Assembly (NCBI RefSeq): GCF_000971475.1 | Contig: NZ_DF967539.1 | Location: forward strand, 1-64,000 | Source: Sulfuricella sp. T08 | Lineage (GTDB): Bacteria; Pseudomonadota; Gammaproteobacteria; Burkholderiales; Sulfuricellaceae | Direction of reading: 5' to 3' | Length of the DNA stretch: 64,000 nucleotides | Shown here: piece by piece, positions 8,732-17,432 of the stretch | How the letters are laid out: the number at the start of each line of letters is the position of its first letter | How positions within the stretch are numbered: position 1 is the stretch's first letter | Position numbers and translations under genes: made by a program | The notes under the pieces: model-generated | Seen by the model: only the letters and a program-made list of their open reading frames with translations | What the model was told of the DNA's origin: nothing | Databases searched by the model: none

Positions 8732-9559
8732 TCAAGTGCTCGCGGCCATGGCGAATGGGGCATCGGTGCGCAAATCGAGGCTGGATCCCGAAGAAAATCC
8801 AACCAGTTTGAATTTTTTGTGAGTGATGGAGGCCAGGCTGGCAGGTGTAACGCCGGGTGCGTACAGGACTGTCGTGTCCGTTTGCCCGTCCAATCCGGCC
8901 AGTTGCTGCTCGCGTTCGATCACGGTCACTAGCGCGGAGAGAGGGTTGTCCGTAGCGAGCGAGCGGCAGTGGATGCTTCGCCATGCGCCGTTCTCCAGGC
9001 GCATGATGCAGACGCGCTCCGGTTCAGTCACGGCGAACCAGATACTCCCTTGCGCCAGTTCTGGACGGACACGGTTGTAGGCGGCCATCAGATAGGGCTG
9101 TAGCGAGCGAAGCCGGACGCCATGCTTGCTGCAGCAGGCCGTGATCGACCCCAGCAGCTTGACGTGCATGCCGCACGCCAGGTTTTCCGTGCCGGCATTT
9201 CCTTCGGCAATGCGTATTTCCCATTCACTGCTGTCACCGTATACCGCGGCCAGCTTGTGGCGTGCGAACGACCGCTGCTCTTCTTCGCCGGCGATGTGCT
9301 CGTTCCAGGGCAGCAACTGAAAGCGGGCGAAGCTGTTGGAAACCACCACGCTGGCGTCGGCCCGCTGCCACTCCGGCTTGATGAGCAGGCCGTCCAGTGC
9401 CGTCAGCGCGCCGCTCCAGGGCGCATCGCCGGCGCCGGCCGGGCATGCCGCCACGGTTTTTGCCGTGAGTCGCGGTTTCATGCCTTTGCAGAAGCGCATC
9501 AGCGCGACATGCGAGGGGCTCAGGCTGATGCGTATCTGATCACGCCACGAAGGTGACAC
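8732..9559 (-). CDS. PilM-like actin-fold protein
   Basis: A 275-residue cytoplasmic protein that I place in the divergent PilM/GspL-N/MshI group on three grounds. It begins with a beta-strand motif (IRISLSPSHVALMRF) as in those proteins, has no membrane segment, and is encoded directly between gspE and a PilN-like gene. PilM normally forms a ring that couples the ATPase to the inner-membrane PilN/PilO dimer. Clear ATP-binding actin-family signatures are not obvious, so nucleotide binding should not be assumed. The start overlaps the end of gspE by 20 bases. Upstream starts are excluded by that overlap, and the family-like N-terminus argues against later ones. Confidence 0.6.
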   Translation of the reverse strand: MSPSWRDQIRISLSPSHVALMRFCKGMKPRLTAKTVAACPAGAGDAPWSGALTALDGLLIKPEWQRADASVVVSNSFARFQLLPWNEHIAGEEEQRSFARHKLAAVYGDSSEWEIRIAEGNAGTENLACGMHVKLLGSITACCSKHGVRLRSLQPYLMAAYNRVRPELAQGSIWFAVTEPERVCIMRLENGAWRSIHCRSLATDNPLSALVTVIEREQQLAGLDGQTDTTVLYAPGVTPASLASITHKKFKLVGFSSGSSLDLRTDAPFAMAAST

Positions 9560-11306
9560 GGTTTATCTCCTGCAAGGTGGTTGCTCCTGTCGCCACCAGA
9601 TCCAGCGCCGCATCCCGCAGGAACCGCGTGCCGTTGCGGCGTGCGGCTTCCTTGAGATGGCGGATGGGCTCGCGGGCAACGATCATTTCGCGGATTTCGT
9701 CATTCAGATTGAGCAATTCTCCGATCGCCCTGCGCCCCTTGTATCCCGTGCCGCGACATTGACCGCAACCCTTGCCAGCCTTGAAGCGGTAAGCGGTCAG
9801 ATCCGCATCGGCAAGTCCTGAAAGCGCCAGCAATTCCTCGTCCGGTTGCACTGGCTCGGCGCAGTGGGGACAACTCATCCTGACCAGACGCTGCGCCAGA
9901 ATGCCGTTCATGGCGGCGACAAAGTTGTAAGGGTCCACTTCCATGTGGAGGAAACGGCCGATCACGTCGAATACGTTGTTGGCGTGAACGGTGGTAAAGA
10001 CCAGGTGCCCGGTCAGGGCAGCCTGCACGGCGATCTGGGCAGTTTCCGAGTCGCGGATTTCTCCGACCATGATTTTGTCCGGGTCATGCCGCAGGATGGA
10101 GCGCAGGCCGCGCGCAAACGTGAGGCCTTTCTTTTCATTAACCGGAATCTGGAGCACCCCGGGAAGCTGGTATTCGACCGGATCCTCAATGGTGATGATT
10201 TTGTCGAGACCATGGTTGATTTCGGAAATGGCGGCATAGATCGTGGTGGTTTTTCCGCTGCCCGTCGGGCCTGTCACCAGGACCATGCCGTAAGGTTCGT
10301 TGCACAGGCGCCGCAGGCGCGTCAGCGAATCGGCATCGAAGCCGATATAGTCGAGACGCAAGCCGCGCATATGGTCGGACAGCGCTTCCTTGTCGAGGAT
10401 CCGCAGCACCGCATCCTCGCCGAAAATACTGGGCATGATGGAAACCCGGCAGTCGACGTCCCGTCCCTGGGCGGAAACCTTGAAACGCCCATCCTGCGGC
10501 GTCCGCCGTTCCGAGATATCCAGTTCCGACATGACCTTGATGCGGGAAATTACCTGTTCGGCGAGATCGCTTCCGGAGATCTCGCCCACCGTCGTCAGCA
10601 CCCCGTCGATGCGGTACCGGATGGCCAGCCCGGTTGGGGTCTTTTCCAGATGGATATCGCTGGTGCCCATTTTCAGCGCGTCGTATAGCGTCGAGCGCAC
10701 CAGTTTGACGACCGGGCTGGTATCTTCGCTGATTGCCTTGAGAGATAGATCTTCGATGCCGATACGGCTGCCGATTTCCTTGTTCTCTTCGCCCAGCACG
10801 CCATCCATCGCCCGCAGCGATTCTTCCTGCTGGGCCAGGCATGCGGCAAGATCGGCATAGTGGGCAAGATATCCGGCAAAAGGTACACGGATGGTTTCTT
10901 CAATCCAGTCCTGTACGGTCTGGTTGTAAGGGTCGCCGATCGCAAGCAGCAACTTTCCTTCCGGGTCGCGAAAGGCGATGCAATCTTTTTGCTGCGCCAG
11001 CGTGAAGGGCAGGATGTCAAACGCCGGAACGAGGCGATTCAGGTCTTCCATGGATAGCACGGGATAGTTCAGCGTATGGGCCAACGCCATAACGAATTCC
11101 GGCGGGGTCAGCCCGGTTTTTTCTTCCAGGATTTGTACCATGCGCAGGTTAGTCCGGGCCGCATCGATCCTCGCTTCGCGCAGAAGCGTAGGGGTGATTT
11201 TCAAGTTGATTTGCCCTCTCTCCAACTCTCTCCCACAGGTGGGAGAGAGGGCAATGGTTTCCCTCTCCCACTTGTGGGAGAGGGGTAGGGGAGAGGGTTC
11301 GCTCAC
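9540..11306 (-). CDS. gspE: GspE/PilB-type assembly ATPase
   Basis: A 588-residue (as drawn) hexameric ATPase that powers pseudopilus or pilus extension. After an N-terminal MshEN/GspE_N-like domain it has the Walker A motif GPTGSGKTTT, Asp and His boxes, a Walker B region (MVGEIRDSETAQIAVQAALTGHLVFTT), and a C-terminal tetracysteine zinc motif (CPHC...CGQC), as in GspE and PilB. The drawn start is a GTG that overlaps the gspF stop as GTGA. However, the first 33 or so codons fall in a palindromic repeat (11214-11297) and are probably not ancestral. A TTG at 11204 preceded by GAGAGAGGG, or the ATG at 11139, are alternative starts. Function call is firm; start is not. Confidence 0.93.
   Translation of the reverse strand: MSEPSPLPLSHKWERETIALSPTCGRELERGQINLKITPTLLREARIDAARTNLRMVQILEEKTGLTPPEFVMALAHTLNYPVLSMEDLNRLVPAFDILPFTLAQQKDCIAFRDPEGKLLLAIGDPYNQTVQDWIEETIRVPFAGYLAHYADLAACLAQQEESLRAMDGVLGEENKEIGSRIGIEDLSLKAISEDTSPVVKLVRSTLYDALKMGTSDIHLEKTPTGLAIRYRIDGVLTTVGEISGSDLAEQVISRIKVMSELDISERRTPQDGRFKVSAQGRDVDCRVSIMPSIFGEDAVLRILDKEALSDHMRGLRLDYIGFDADSLTRLRRLCNEPYGMVLVTGPTGSGKTTTIYAAISEINHGLDKIITIEDPVEYQLPGVLQIPVNEKKGLTFARGLRSILRHDPDKIMVGEIRDSETAQIAVQAALTGHLVFTTVHANNVFDVIGRFLHMEVDPYNFVAAMNGILAQRLVRMSCPHCAEPVQPDEELLALSGLADADLTAYRFKAGKGCGQCRGTGYKGRRAIGELLNLNDEIREMIVAREPIRHLKEAARRNGTRFLRDAALDLVATGATTLQEINRVTFVA
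11214..11297. repeat. Composite palindromic repeat, family A copy 1
   Basis: Two adjacent imperfect hairpins built from CCCTCTC/GAGAGGG arms: one at about 11214-11252 and one at about 11261-11297. The same arm sequence recurs at 29771-29810 and 51078-51113, so this is a small dispersed family. It sits at the gspF/gspE junction, is open in the gspE frame and so would be translated if the GTG at 11306 is used. Confidence 0.85.
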
Positions 11307-12493
11307 TGGATGTTCCCCGCAAGTTCAAAAATCGGCATGTAAAGAAGGATCACGATCAGGCCGATGATCAGGCCGATGACGATCATCAGCAGCGGCTCGA
11401 ACAGGCGCGTGAACCATTCCACCCAGCGCGCCATCTCGTTGTCGTAGAAGGCGGCGATGTTATCCATCATTTCGCCCATCTTGCCGGTGCGTTCGCCGAC
11501 GAGCAGCATCCGTTGCGCCACCGGCGTCGTCAGTTCGTTGGCTTCCATGGCGTGGGAAATCGGACGGCCCTCGCTGATGCTCAACGCAGCTCCGCCAAGA
11601 GGGGCCTGAAGGACGGGAGGCAGCAGGCCGGCGGCCATTTCCATGGCGGTCACGATCGGGATGCCGGCACGCAGGAGCATGCCGAGCGTCCGGTAAAAGC
11701 GTGCCAGCTGATAAATTTTCATGCGTTCTCCCAGTTGCGGAATCAGCCACAATATCGAAACGATCCATTTCCGCGTTGCCGGCCGGCGCAGCCAGTAAAC
11801 GCCCGCGCCGACGATTCCGGCGACGGTGATGGCGAGAAACAGACCGTTCTTTTCGAGCAGGTTTCCCCATTGAATCAGCAGCCTCGACAGGAAAGGCAGG
11901 TCTGTCCCAACGTCCTGGTAAATCTTGCTGAACTTGGGCACTACATAGATCAACAGGAACAGAGTAACCAGTAGTCCCACCGAGATCAGCAGGACCGGGT
12001 AAATTGAGGCGCTGATGAGTTTCTTGCGCACCAGGTCCAGCTGGGACTGGTATTCGATGTAGCGCGACAAGGCTTCCGGCAACCCGCTCGACCGTTCGCT
12101 GGCTCTTACCGTGGCCACATAGAGCGCGGGAAACGCTGCCGGAAATCGCTCCAGAGCGGCGGACAGGTTGCGGCCCTCGTAGAGTCCGGCAATGACCTGG
12201 TCGAGAACTTTGCGGGCGTCGGGACGGGTTTCCTTGACTGCCAGTGTTTGTATCGCCTCCATCAGGCTGAGGCCGGCATTGAGCAGGGCCAGGAGTTCCT
12301 GGCTGAAGAGCAGCAGCGGAAATTTGGCTTGCCTGCTTCCCAGCGAGAGGTGCCAGCCCCCGAGCGATCGGACGGAGAGCACCTCATAACCCTGCTCACG
12401 GGCCTGGGTGCGCGCATCCTGCGAGTCCGTCGCATCCAGTGCCAGTTTGGCGACGACGTCTCCATCCCTCAAGGCTTTAACTTCGTAGCGCAT
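11303..12493 (-). CDS. gspF: GspF/PilC-type inner-membrane platform protein
   Basis: A 396-residue polytopic membrane protein of the T2SSF family. It has two tandem GspF cytoplasmic domains (residues about 60-185 and 265-385), three transmembrane helices (about 160-190, 205-230 and 365-395) and conserved segments such as FSQELLALLNAGLSLMEAI and MLLVGERTGKMGEMM. It serves as the rotor or platform on which pseudopilin subunits are assembled by GspE. It starts 6 bases after the gspG stop and overlaps gspE by 4 bases, so all three are one transcription unit. Length is normal for the family. Confidence 0.95.
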   Translation of the reverse strand: MRYEVKALRDGDVVAKLALDATDSQDARTQAREQGYEVLSVRSLGGWHLSLGSRQAKFPLLLFSQELLALLNAGLSLMEAIQTLAVKETRPDARKVLDQVIAGLYEGRNLSAALERFPAAFPALYVATVRASERSSGLPEALSRYIEYQSQLDLVRKKLISASIYPVLLISVGLLVTLFLLIYVVPKFSKIYQDVGTDLPFLSRLLIQWGNLLEKNGLFLAITVAGIVGAGVYWLRRPATRKWIVSILWLIPQLGERMKIYQLARFYRTLGMLLRAGIPIVTAMEMAAGLLPPVLQAPLGGAALSISEGRPISHAMEANELTTPVAQRMLLVGERTGKMGEMMDNIAAFYDNEMARWVEWFTRLFEPLLMIVIGLIIGLIVILLYMPIFELAGNIQ

Positions 12494-12499
12494 TATCGG

Positions 12500-12952
12500 C
12501 TACCAGTTGGTGATATCTGCTGCTTCTCCCGTCCCTCCGGGCTGTCCGTCGTGGCCGTACGACAGCAGGTCATAATCGCCATGTTCACCGGGGTACTTGT
12601 AGAGGTAGGACTTGCCCCACGGGTCTGGCGGTACGGTGTTTTTTTGCAGGTAGGGGCCATCCCATTTTGTTTCGCCGGTTGGCTGCCCGACCAGTGCTAT
12701 CAGACCTTGCGAAGTGGATGGGTAGTGGCCGGTGTCTAGCCGGTACTGATCCAGAGCTTTGCCGAGCGCATTGATCTGCGCCTTGGCTGTTTTTATCTCG
12801 GATTTGCCAATTTGGGCGAAGTACTTGGGCCCCACGTAACCGGCTAGCAATCCGATAATGACCATGACCACGAGGAGTTCCAGCAAGGTAAACCCACGGC
12901 TGCAGATGCGTCGTATGGGCGATTTATTTCGGATAATAAATTTGTTTTTCAA
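12500..12952 (-). CDS. gspG: GspG major pseudopilin
   Basis: A 150-residue major pseudopilin. Cleavage is expected after Gly in RICSRG, before FTLLELLVVMVIIGLLAGYVGP. The C-terminal half carries the GspG-specific region WGKSYLYKYPGEHGDYDLLSYG and ends EAADITNW, the calcium-site signature of true GspG rather than type IV pilins. The start codon appears to be TTG at 12952. No ATG or GTG lies between it and the processing site, and the Shine-Dalgarno sequence is weak. It is the first gene of the minus-strand operon, so the promoter should lie in 12953-13290. Confidence 0.93.
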   Translation of the reverse strand: MKNKFIIRNKSPIRRICSRGFTLLELLVVMVIIGLLAGYVGPKYFAQIGKSEIKTAKAQINALGKALDQYRLDTGHYPSTSQGLIALVGQPTGETKWDGPYLQKNTVPPDPWGKSYLYKYPGEHGDYDLLSYGHDGQPGGTGEAADITNW

Positions 12953-13294
12953 AGTATTAAGCTGAATTTACAGCCTGTCGACTGTGTGCAGGAATGACGA
13001 CAATATAGCTGTGCCATGTGACAGTTTTATTACATTGCGGATTCGCTTTGAAGTGCGCCACCATTCACAGTGGCGAGGTTGGTAATTCTGGTAATCTTGA
13101 TGCGGCGTCTCGCCATGTTTTCGTCGGTAGCCGGAAAACATGACCGAGCTCAGCTCCCTTGCCCATCACTGAGCAGCGTAGGGAAGCCCGAAGGGGAGGT
13201 GGATGTGGGAGGTTTTCTTATGGCCGTACAAATAAAGTAACCAGCCCGCCGGGCGGCCCCCGGCAATCAATTGCGCGAAGCGCACAACCCCTAA
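12953..13294. other. Intergenic region upstream of gspG
   Basis: About 340 bases without a convincing gene. It must contain the promoter of the minus-strand gsp operon. Bases around 12990-13020 are AT-rich. The plus-strand frame from 13159 to 13344 (62 residues, with a PPGGPRQ-type segment) looks like translated dispersed sequence of a kind scattered in many proteobacterial genomes, not a gene. It also runs into the S24-like gene on the other strand. Confidence 0.5.
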
Positions 13295-13678
13295 CTAATA
13301 AGACTTCATCGAGCTCCGCTTGCCCGGTTTTTTCTTCTGCGTGATTACGCCCTTGACTACTTCCAGCCCCGCCACTTCATCGGTGGGGTACAGGTCGTTG
13401 AGCGGCTTCAGGTACCAGCGGTCGCTGTGTTGCACCAGCTGGCGGAAGATGTATTCATCCTTGTGCCAGGCAACAACGTAGGAGCCGTCGTGCGCCAGGC
13501 CTTCCGGTTCGATGATGATGATTTCGCCCTCCTCGAATTCGGGCAGCATGCTGTCGCCCAGCACCATCAGCGCGTAGGGTTCGGCGCTCGAGCAGGCGCT
13601 GGTTTCATCGGCAATTTCCGGCCCTTCGTTGTGGGGGATGATGGGGATGATTTTTTTCTGTGGCAGGGGTGTTTGCAT
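13295..13678 (-). CDS. LexA/UmuD-like S24 domain protein, catalytic Lys replaced
   Basis: A 127-residue protein consisting almost entirely of a peptidase S24 (LexA C-terminal-like) fold, without the helix-turn-helix of LexA or phage repressors. The nucleophile motif is present as GDSM (Ser43) followed by EFEEGEIIIIEP. At the position where LexA and UmuD have VKRL with the catalytic Lys, this protein reads FRQL, placing Arg79 where Lys is expected. It may therefore be non-proteolytic. The C-terminus is basic (QKKKPGKRSSMKSY). It starts 1 base after the argH stop on the same strand, so the two are probably cotranscribed. Its function is unknown. Confidence 0.75.
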   Translation of the reverse strand: MQTPLPQKKIIPIIPHNEGPEIADETSACSSAEPYALMVLGDSMLPEFEEGEIIIIEPEGLAHDGSYVVAWHKDEYIFRQLVQHSDRWYLKPLNDLYPTDEVAGLEVVKGVITQKKKPGKRSSMKSY

Positions 13679-13679
13679 T

Positions 13680-15080
13680 TTAGAGAGTCTCGATAAATTT
13701 ACGGCCGCGCTGGATTGCGGACCTGACTTGTTTCGGAGCGGTGCCGCCGATGTGGTTGCGGCTGTTCAGCGAGCCTTCCAGGGTGAGTACGGCGAATACG
13801 TCGTCGGCGATCAAGGGTGAGAATTCGAGCAGTTCAGTCAGGGAAAGTTCGCTCAAGTCGCAGCGCTTGCCTTCTGCGTGGCGCACGGCGAGGGCGACGA
13901 CTTCGTGGGCATCGCGGAAAGGCAGCCCTTTTTTCACCAGGTAGTCGGCCAGGTCGGTGGCGGTGGCGTAGCCCTGGAATGCCGCCTGGCGCATGGCTTC
14001 CTTGTCCACCGTGATGCCGCCCATCATGTCGGCGTAGATGCGCAGGGTGGCGGTGAGGGTGTCGACGGTGTCGAACAGCGGTTCCTTGTCTTCCTGGTTG
14101 TCCTTGTTGTAGGCCAGCGGCTGGGATTTCATCAGGGTCAGCAGCGCCATCAGGTGGCCGGTGACGCGGGCGGTTTTGCCGCGCACCAGTTCGGGCACGT
14201 CCGGGTTCTTCTTCTGCGGCATGATCGAGGAGCCGGTGCAGAAGCGGTCGGCGATGTCGATGAAGCCGACGCGTGGGTTCATCCACAGGATCAGCTCTTC
14301 CGACAGGCGCGACAGATGGGTCATGATCAGCGCGGCGGCAGCCGTGAATTCGATGGCGAAGTCGCGATCGGAAACGGCATCGAGCGAGTTTTCGCAGACA
14401 CCGTCGAAGCCCAGTTCCAGCGCCACTTTTTCCCGGTCGATCGGGTAGCTGGTGCCAGCCAGTGCAGCCGCGCCGAGCGGCAGACGGTTGACGCGCCGGC
14501 GACAGTCGCGCATTCTCTCCGCATCGCGCTTGAGCATTTCGAAGTAAGCCATGAGATGATGGCCGAAAGTGACGGGCTGGGCGACTTGTAAATGAGTAAA
14601 GCCAGGCATGACGGTATCGGCATGCTGTTCCGCCAGATCGAGCAGGGCCATTTGCAGCCCCTTGATCAAGGTCAGCAGTTCGTCGATGGAGGCGCGCAGC
14701 CACAGGCGCACGTCGGTGGCGACCTGGTCGTTGCGCGAGCGGGCGGTGTGCAGCCGCTTGCCGGCTTCGCCTACCAGGGCGGTGAGGCGTTTTTCGATAT
14801 TCAGGTGGACGTCTTCCAGGTCGAGCAGCCATTCGAATTGGCCGGCGCGGATTTCATCCAGGATCTGCGCGAGGCCCTTGCGGATTGCCTCCAGGTCGTC
14901 CGCGGCGATGATGCCGCAGGATTCGAGCATGGAGGCGTGGGCGAGCGAGCCCTGGATGTCGAATTCCGCCAGGCGCTGGTCGAATTCCACCGAAGCGGTA
15001 TAGCGCTTGACCAGTTCCGCTACCGGCTCGCTGAATCTGCCCGACCAGGCCTTGCCCGTCGCCGAGGGTTTTTGTTGCAT
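13680..15080 (-). CDS. argH: Argininosuccinate lyase
   Basis: A 466-residue enzyme catalysing the last step of arginine synthesis, argininosuccinate to arginine plus fumarate. The fumarase/aspartase superfamily signature [12 protein letters not shown], with its catalytic Ser loop, is present, and so is the N-terminal WSGRF motif typical of ArgH. I start at the ATG at 15080 (M-Q-Q-K-P-S), because the longer reading frame to 15158 would overlap the divergent kinase gene and extend past the usual N-terminus. It is divergent from the AlgZ-like kinase with about 29 bases between start codons. The argH-algZ-algR-hemC-hemD neighbourhood is also known from Pseudomonas. Confidence 0.96.
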   Translation of the reverse strand: MQQKPSATGKAWSGRFSEPVAELVKRYTASVEFDQRLAEFDIQGSLAHASMLESCGIIAADDLEAIRKGLAQILDEIRAGQFEWLLDLEDVHLNIEKRLTALVGEAGKRLHTARSRNDQVATDVRLWLRASIDELLTLIKGLQMALLDLAEQHADTVMPGFTHLQVAQPVTFGHHLMAYFEMLKRDAERMRDCRRRVNRLPLGAAALAGTSYPIDREKVALELGFDGVCENSLDAVSDRDFAIEFTAAAALIMTHLSRLSEELILWMNPRVGFIDIADRFCTGSSIMPQKKNPDVPELVRGKTARVTGHLMALLTLMKSQPLAYNKDNQEDKEPLFDTVDTLTATLRIYADMMGGITVDKEAMRQAAFQGYATATDLADYLVKKGLPFRDAHEVVALAVRHAEGKRCDLSELSLTELLEFSPLIADDVFAVLTLEGSLNSRNHIGGTAPKQVRSAIQRGRKFIETL

Positions 15081-15109
15081 ATCGTTGCCGCCTTGACCAA
15101 TATTCGAAT

Positions 15110-16165
15110 ATGACAAGTATAAAGCAAAATCCTGCTGCTCCCACAGGGGCTGCGACACCTCCCTCCGGCATGGCCGGGGTGGCGTTGCCGAACTTCTGCA
15201 ATCTCGGCATCATGCTGCGCATCCTGTTTATCGTGGACGGCATGAGCGTGGTGGCGGCGATGCTGAAGGCGCCCACCTACGATGGAATGTGGCGGGAGAT
15301 GATGAATCTCTCCGCGCTGGTGCAGCCGGTGCTGCTGCTGTCCCTGCTTGCCCTGTGCCTGGGCCGCGGCGTCCTGTCGCGCCTGCCTTATCGTTTTGGC
15401 GTGGCCGCGGTGCTGCTGCTGGAGCTGGTGTTGAGTACGCTGGTGCATATCTTCAGCCAGAGTTTATTCGATGCCGATCTCGGCGCGCTTGAACGCCACT
15501 GGCTATTTGTCGTGCTGGTCAGCGCCGTGCTGTTGGGCTACTTTCACCTGCGCAGCCGGGCCTTCTCGCCGGCGATCAGCGAGGCCAGGTTGCAGGCGTT
15601 GCAGGCGCGAATCCGCCCGCATTTCCTGTTCAACAGCATCAACGCGGTGCTCAGCCTGATTCGCTCCGATCCAAAACAGGCCGAGCGGGCGCTGGAAGAC
15701 ATGGCCGACCTGTTCCGCGTGCTGATGGCCGATAACCGGCAGTTGGCGCCGCTGGAAAAGGAGGTGGCGCTGTGCCGCCAGTATCTGGAACTGGAGCATC
15801 TGCGCCTGGGGGAGCGGCTGAAAGTGGTCTGGCACGTAGAAAAAATGCCGGGTGATGCGCTGATTCCGCCGCTGGTGCTTCAGCCCCTGCTGGAGAATGC
15901 GGTTTATCACGGGATCGAGCCCTGCACCGAACCGGGTGAAATCGTGATCAACATTTACCGCGCCCGCAACCAGGTGCATCTGGTGCTGGTCAATCCCTAT
16001 CGCAGGGAGGGAGGCCACCATTCCGGCAACAAAATGGCGCTGGCGAACATCCGCGAGCGACTGGCGCTGCATTTCGACGCGGAAGCCACGCTGATGACGA
16101 AAGTGAACGACAGCAGCTACCAGGTCCACATCATCGTACCTTATGTGAGTGAAAAAAATGCCTGA
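15110..16165 (+). CDS. algZ: AlgZ/LytS-type membrane sensor histidine kinase
   Basis: A 351-residue sensor kinase. It has four predicted transmembrane helices in residues about 30-145 and no obvious periplasmic domain. The His_kinase domain of the LytS class has the motif [16 protein letters not shown] with His171 as the likely phosphorylation site. A HATPase region follows, with [12 protein letters not shown] and the NIRERL box. It overlaps the response regulator gene that follows, so the two form an operon and a cognate pair. The short divergent region to argH contains a 12-base palindrome (15100-15111) that runs into the ATG. The signal sensed is unknown. Confidence 0.88.
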   Translation: MTSIKQNPAAPTGAATPPSGMAGVALPNFCNLGIMLRILFIVDGMSVVAAMLKAPTYDGMWREMMNLSALVQPVLLLSLLALCLGRGVLSRLPYRFGVAAVLLLELVLSTLVHIFSQSLFDADLGALERHWLFVVLVSAVLLGYFHLRSRAFSPAISEARLQALQARIRPHFLFNSINAVLSLIRSDPKQAERALEDMADLFRVLMADNRQLAPLEKEVALCRQYLELEHLRLGERLKVVWHVEKMPGDALIPPLVLQPLLENAVYHGIEPCTEPGEIVINIYRARNQVHLVLVNPYRREGGHHSGNKMALANIRERLALHFDAEATLMTKVNDSSYQVHIIVPYVSEKNA

Positions 16166-16925
16166 AGCCCTGCGCGTGTTGATCGTGGATGACGAAGCGC
16201 CGGCCCGCAGCCGGCTCAAGGAGCTGCTGCAGGATTGCGCCGCCAGCCAGCCGCTGGAGCTGGTGGGGCAGGCGGCGAACGGGAGGGAGGCGCTGGAGCT
16301 GCTGGCGCAGAATTTGGCGGACGTGGTGCTGCTCGACATCCGTATGCCAGGCATGGATGGCATTGAGGCCGCGCAGCACATGCAGCGCCTGCCCCAGCCG
16401 CCCGCCGTCATTTTCGTCACTGCTTACGATCATTACGCCGTCCAGGCTTTCGAGGTAAACGCTATCGATTACCTGCTCAAGCCGGTGCGGGCTGAACGCC
16501 TCCTTGCCGCGCTGCTCAAGGCGAAGGCGCTGGCGGCCGGGAGCGTGGAGGCATTGCGTGGCCTGGCGCCGCAGGGCAGGGTGCATTTGAGCGTGTACGA
16601 GCGTGGCCGGGTAGTTCTGGTTCCGGTGGAAAAGATCGTCTACCTGCGTGCCGAGCTTAAGTATGTCACGGTCAGAACAGCCGAGCGCGAGTATCTGGTG
16701 GAAGAATCCTTAAGCAGCCTGGAGCAGGAGTTTGATCAGCGCTTCGTGCGCATCCACCGCAACTGCCTGGTGGCGCGGGCTTATGTCGAGGGTTTCGAGC
16801 GCCAGGCGCAGGATGATTCCGGCGAAGTCCAATCCGGCTGGGTGGTGTTGCTGAACGGGATTGCCGAGAGGTTGCCGATCAGCCGGCGTCTGCAGCACGT
16901 CGTCAAGGAATTTGGGCGCAGCTGA
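16158..16925 (+). CDS. algR: AlgR/LytTR-family response regulator
   Basis: A 255-residue transcriptional regulator. The receiver domain starts at once (LRVLIVDDEAPARSRL), with the phosphoacceptor Asp in VVLLDIRMPGMDG and the conserved Lys in YLLKPV. The C-terminal 100 residues are a LytTR DNA-binding domain (VHLSVYERGRVVLVPVEKIVYL and RFVRIHRNCLV). I chose the ATG at 16158, which overlaps the kinase gene by 8 bases. A GTG at 16149 would add three residues. In Pseudomonas AlgR controls alginate and type IV pili, but the target here cannot be read from sequence. Confidence 0.92.
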   Translation: MPEALRVLIVDDEAPARSRLKELLQDCAASQPLELVGQAANGREALELLAQNLADVVLLDIRMPGMDGIEAAQHMQRLPQPPAVIFVTAYDHYAVQAFEVNAIDYLLKPVRAERLLAALLKAKALAAGSVEALRGLAPQGRVHLSVYERGRVVLVPVEKIVYLRAELKYVTVRTAEREYLVEESLSSLEQEFDQRFVRIHRNCLVARAYVEGFERQAQDDSGEVQSGWVVLLNGIAERLPISRRLQHVVKEFGRS

Positions 16926-17417
16926 CTAATTTCTGCCGCGCATCTTGGCGAGGGCTTCGTCGATGCGCTGGTCGAGAAAGCCGCCGTAGTAATCCGGCGT
17001 GGTGAGGCCGATCAGAGGTTCAGTCAGTTCGCGGCCTTCCGGGTCAAACCACTTGATGGTGGGGGTCAGCTTGATCCGGTGTTCCTTGGCGAAACGGGCG
17101 TGGGTGGTGGTTTTGCCGGAAAAGCCGCGAAGCGCCACGTTGGCTGAGATGTCGATACGCCGCATCATGACTTTGGCTTCGTATTCCGGGTTGCGCCGCA
17201 TCGGTTGCAGGAAATCCCGGTTGAGTAGCAGACAAAAGGGGCAGTTGTGGCTGCCGAATACCAGCATGATCGGCACCCCCCTGGTTTTTGCTTCCTGGGC
17301 ATCGGTGGCGAGGTTGTGCGCAATCGGCACCTCGGCGCTATCCGCGGCGTGTGCGCCGGCGGCAGTGAACCATGTTAAAATAATCACCAACAGGCCGTTA
17401 GCCAGCTTAACGTTCAT
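16926..17417 (-). CDS. Periplasmic thioredoxin-like protein
   Basis: A 163-residue secreted protein with a cleavable signal peptide (residues 1-25, ending AHA-A) and a thioredoxin fold. The redox motif CPFC (Cys59-Cys62) sits in [15 protein letters not shown], and the cis-Pro loop is [10 protein letters not shown]. It resembles SoxW/thioredoxin-SoxW-like and DUF953-type periplasmic reductases rather than DsbA. I start at the ATG at 17417 because the longer reading frame would overlap hemC and lacks a signal peptide at its front. It is convergent with algR, their stop codons lying next to each other near 16925, and divergent from hemC with only 15 bases between starts. Its partner is unknown. 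Confidence 0.82.
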   Translation of the reverse strand: MNVKLANGLLVIILTWFTAAGAHAADSAEVPIAHNLATDAQEAKTRGVPIMLVFGSHNCPFCLLLNRDFLQPMRRNPEYEAKVMMRRIDISANVALRGFSGKTTTHARFAKEHRIKLTPTIKWFDPEGRELTEPLIGLTTPDYYGGFLDQRIDEALAKMRGRN

Positions 17418-17432
17418 TATGTAATCTTTGCC

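Noticed and set aside
12990-13020. TGGCAC on the minus strand upstream of gspG as a possible sigma-54 promoter
   Set aside because: The following TTG is two bases too far away and the -12 GC is missing.
13159-13344. Plus-strand frame of 61 codons upstream of the S24-like gene
   Set aside because: Looks like translated dispersed sequence and overlaps the S24-like gene. There is no evidence of a gene.
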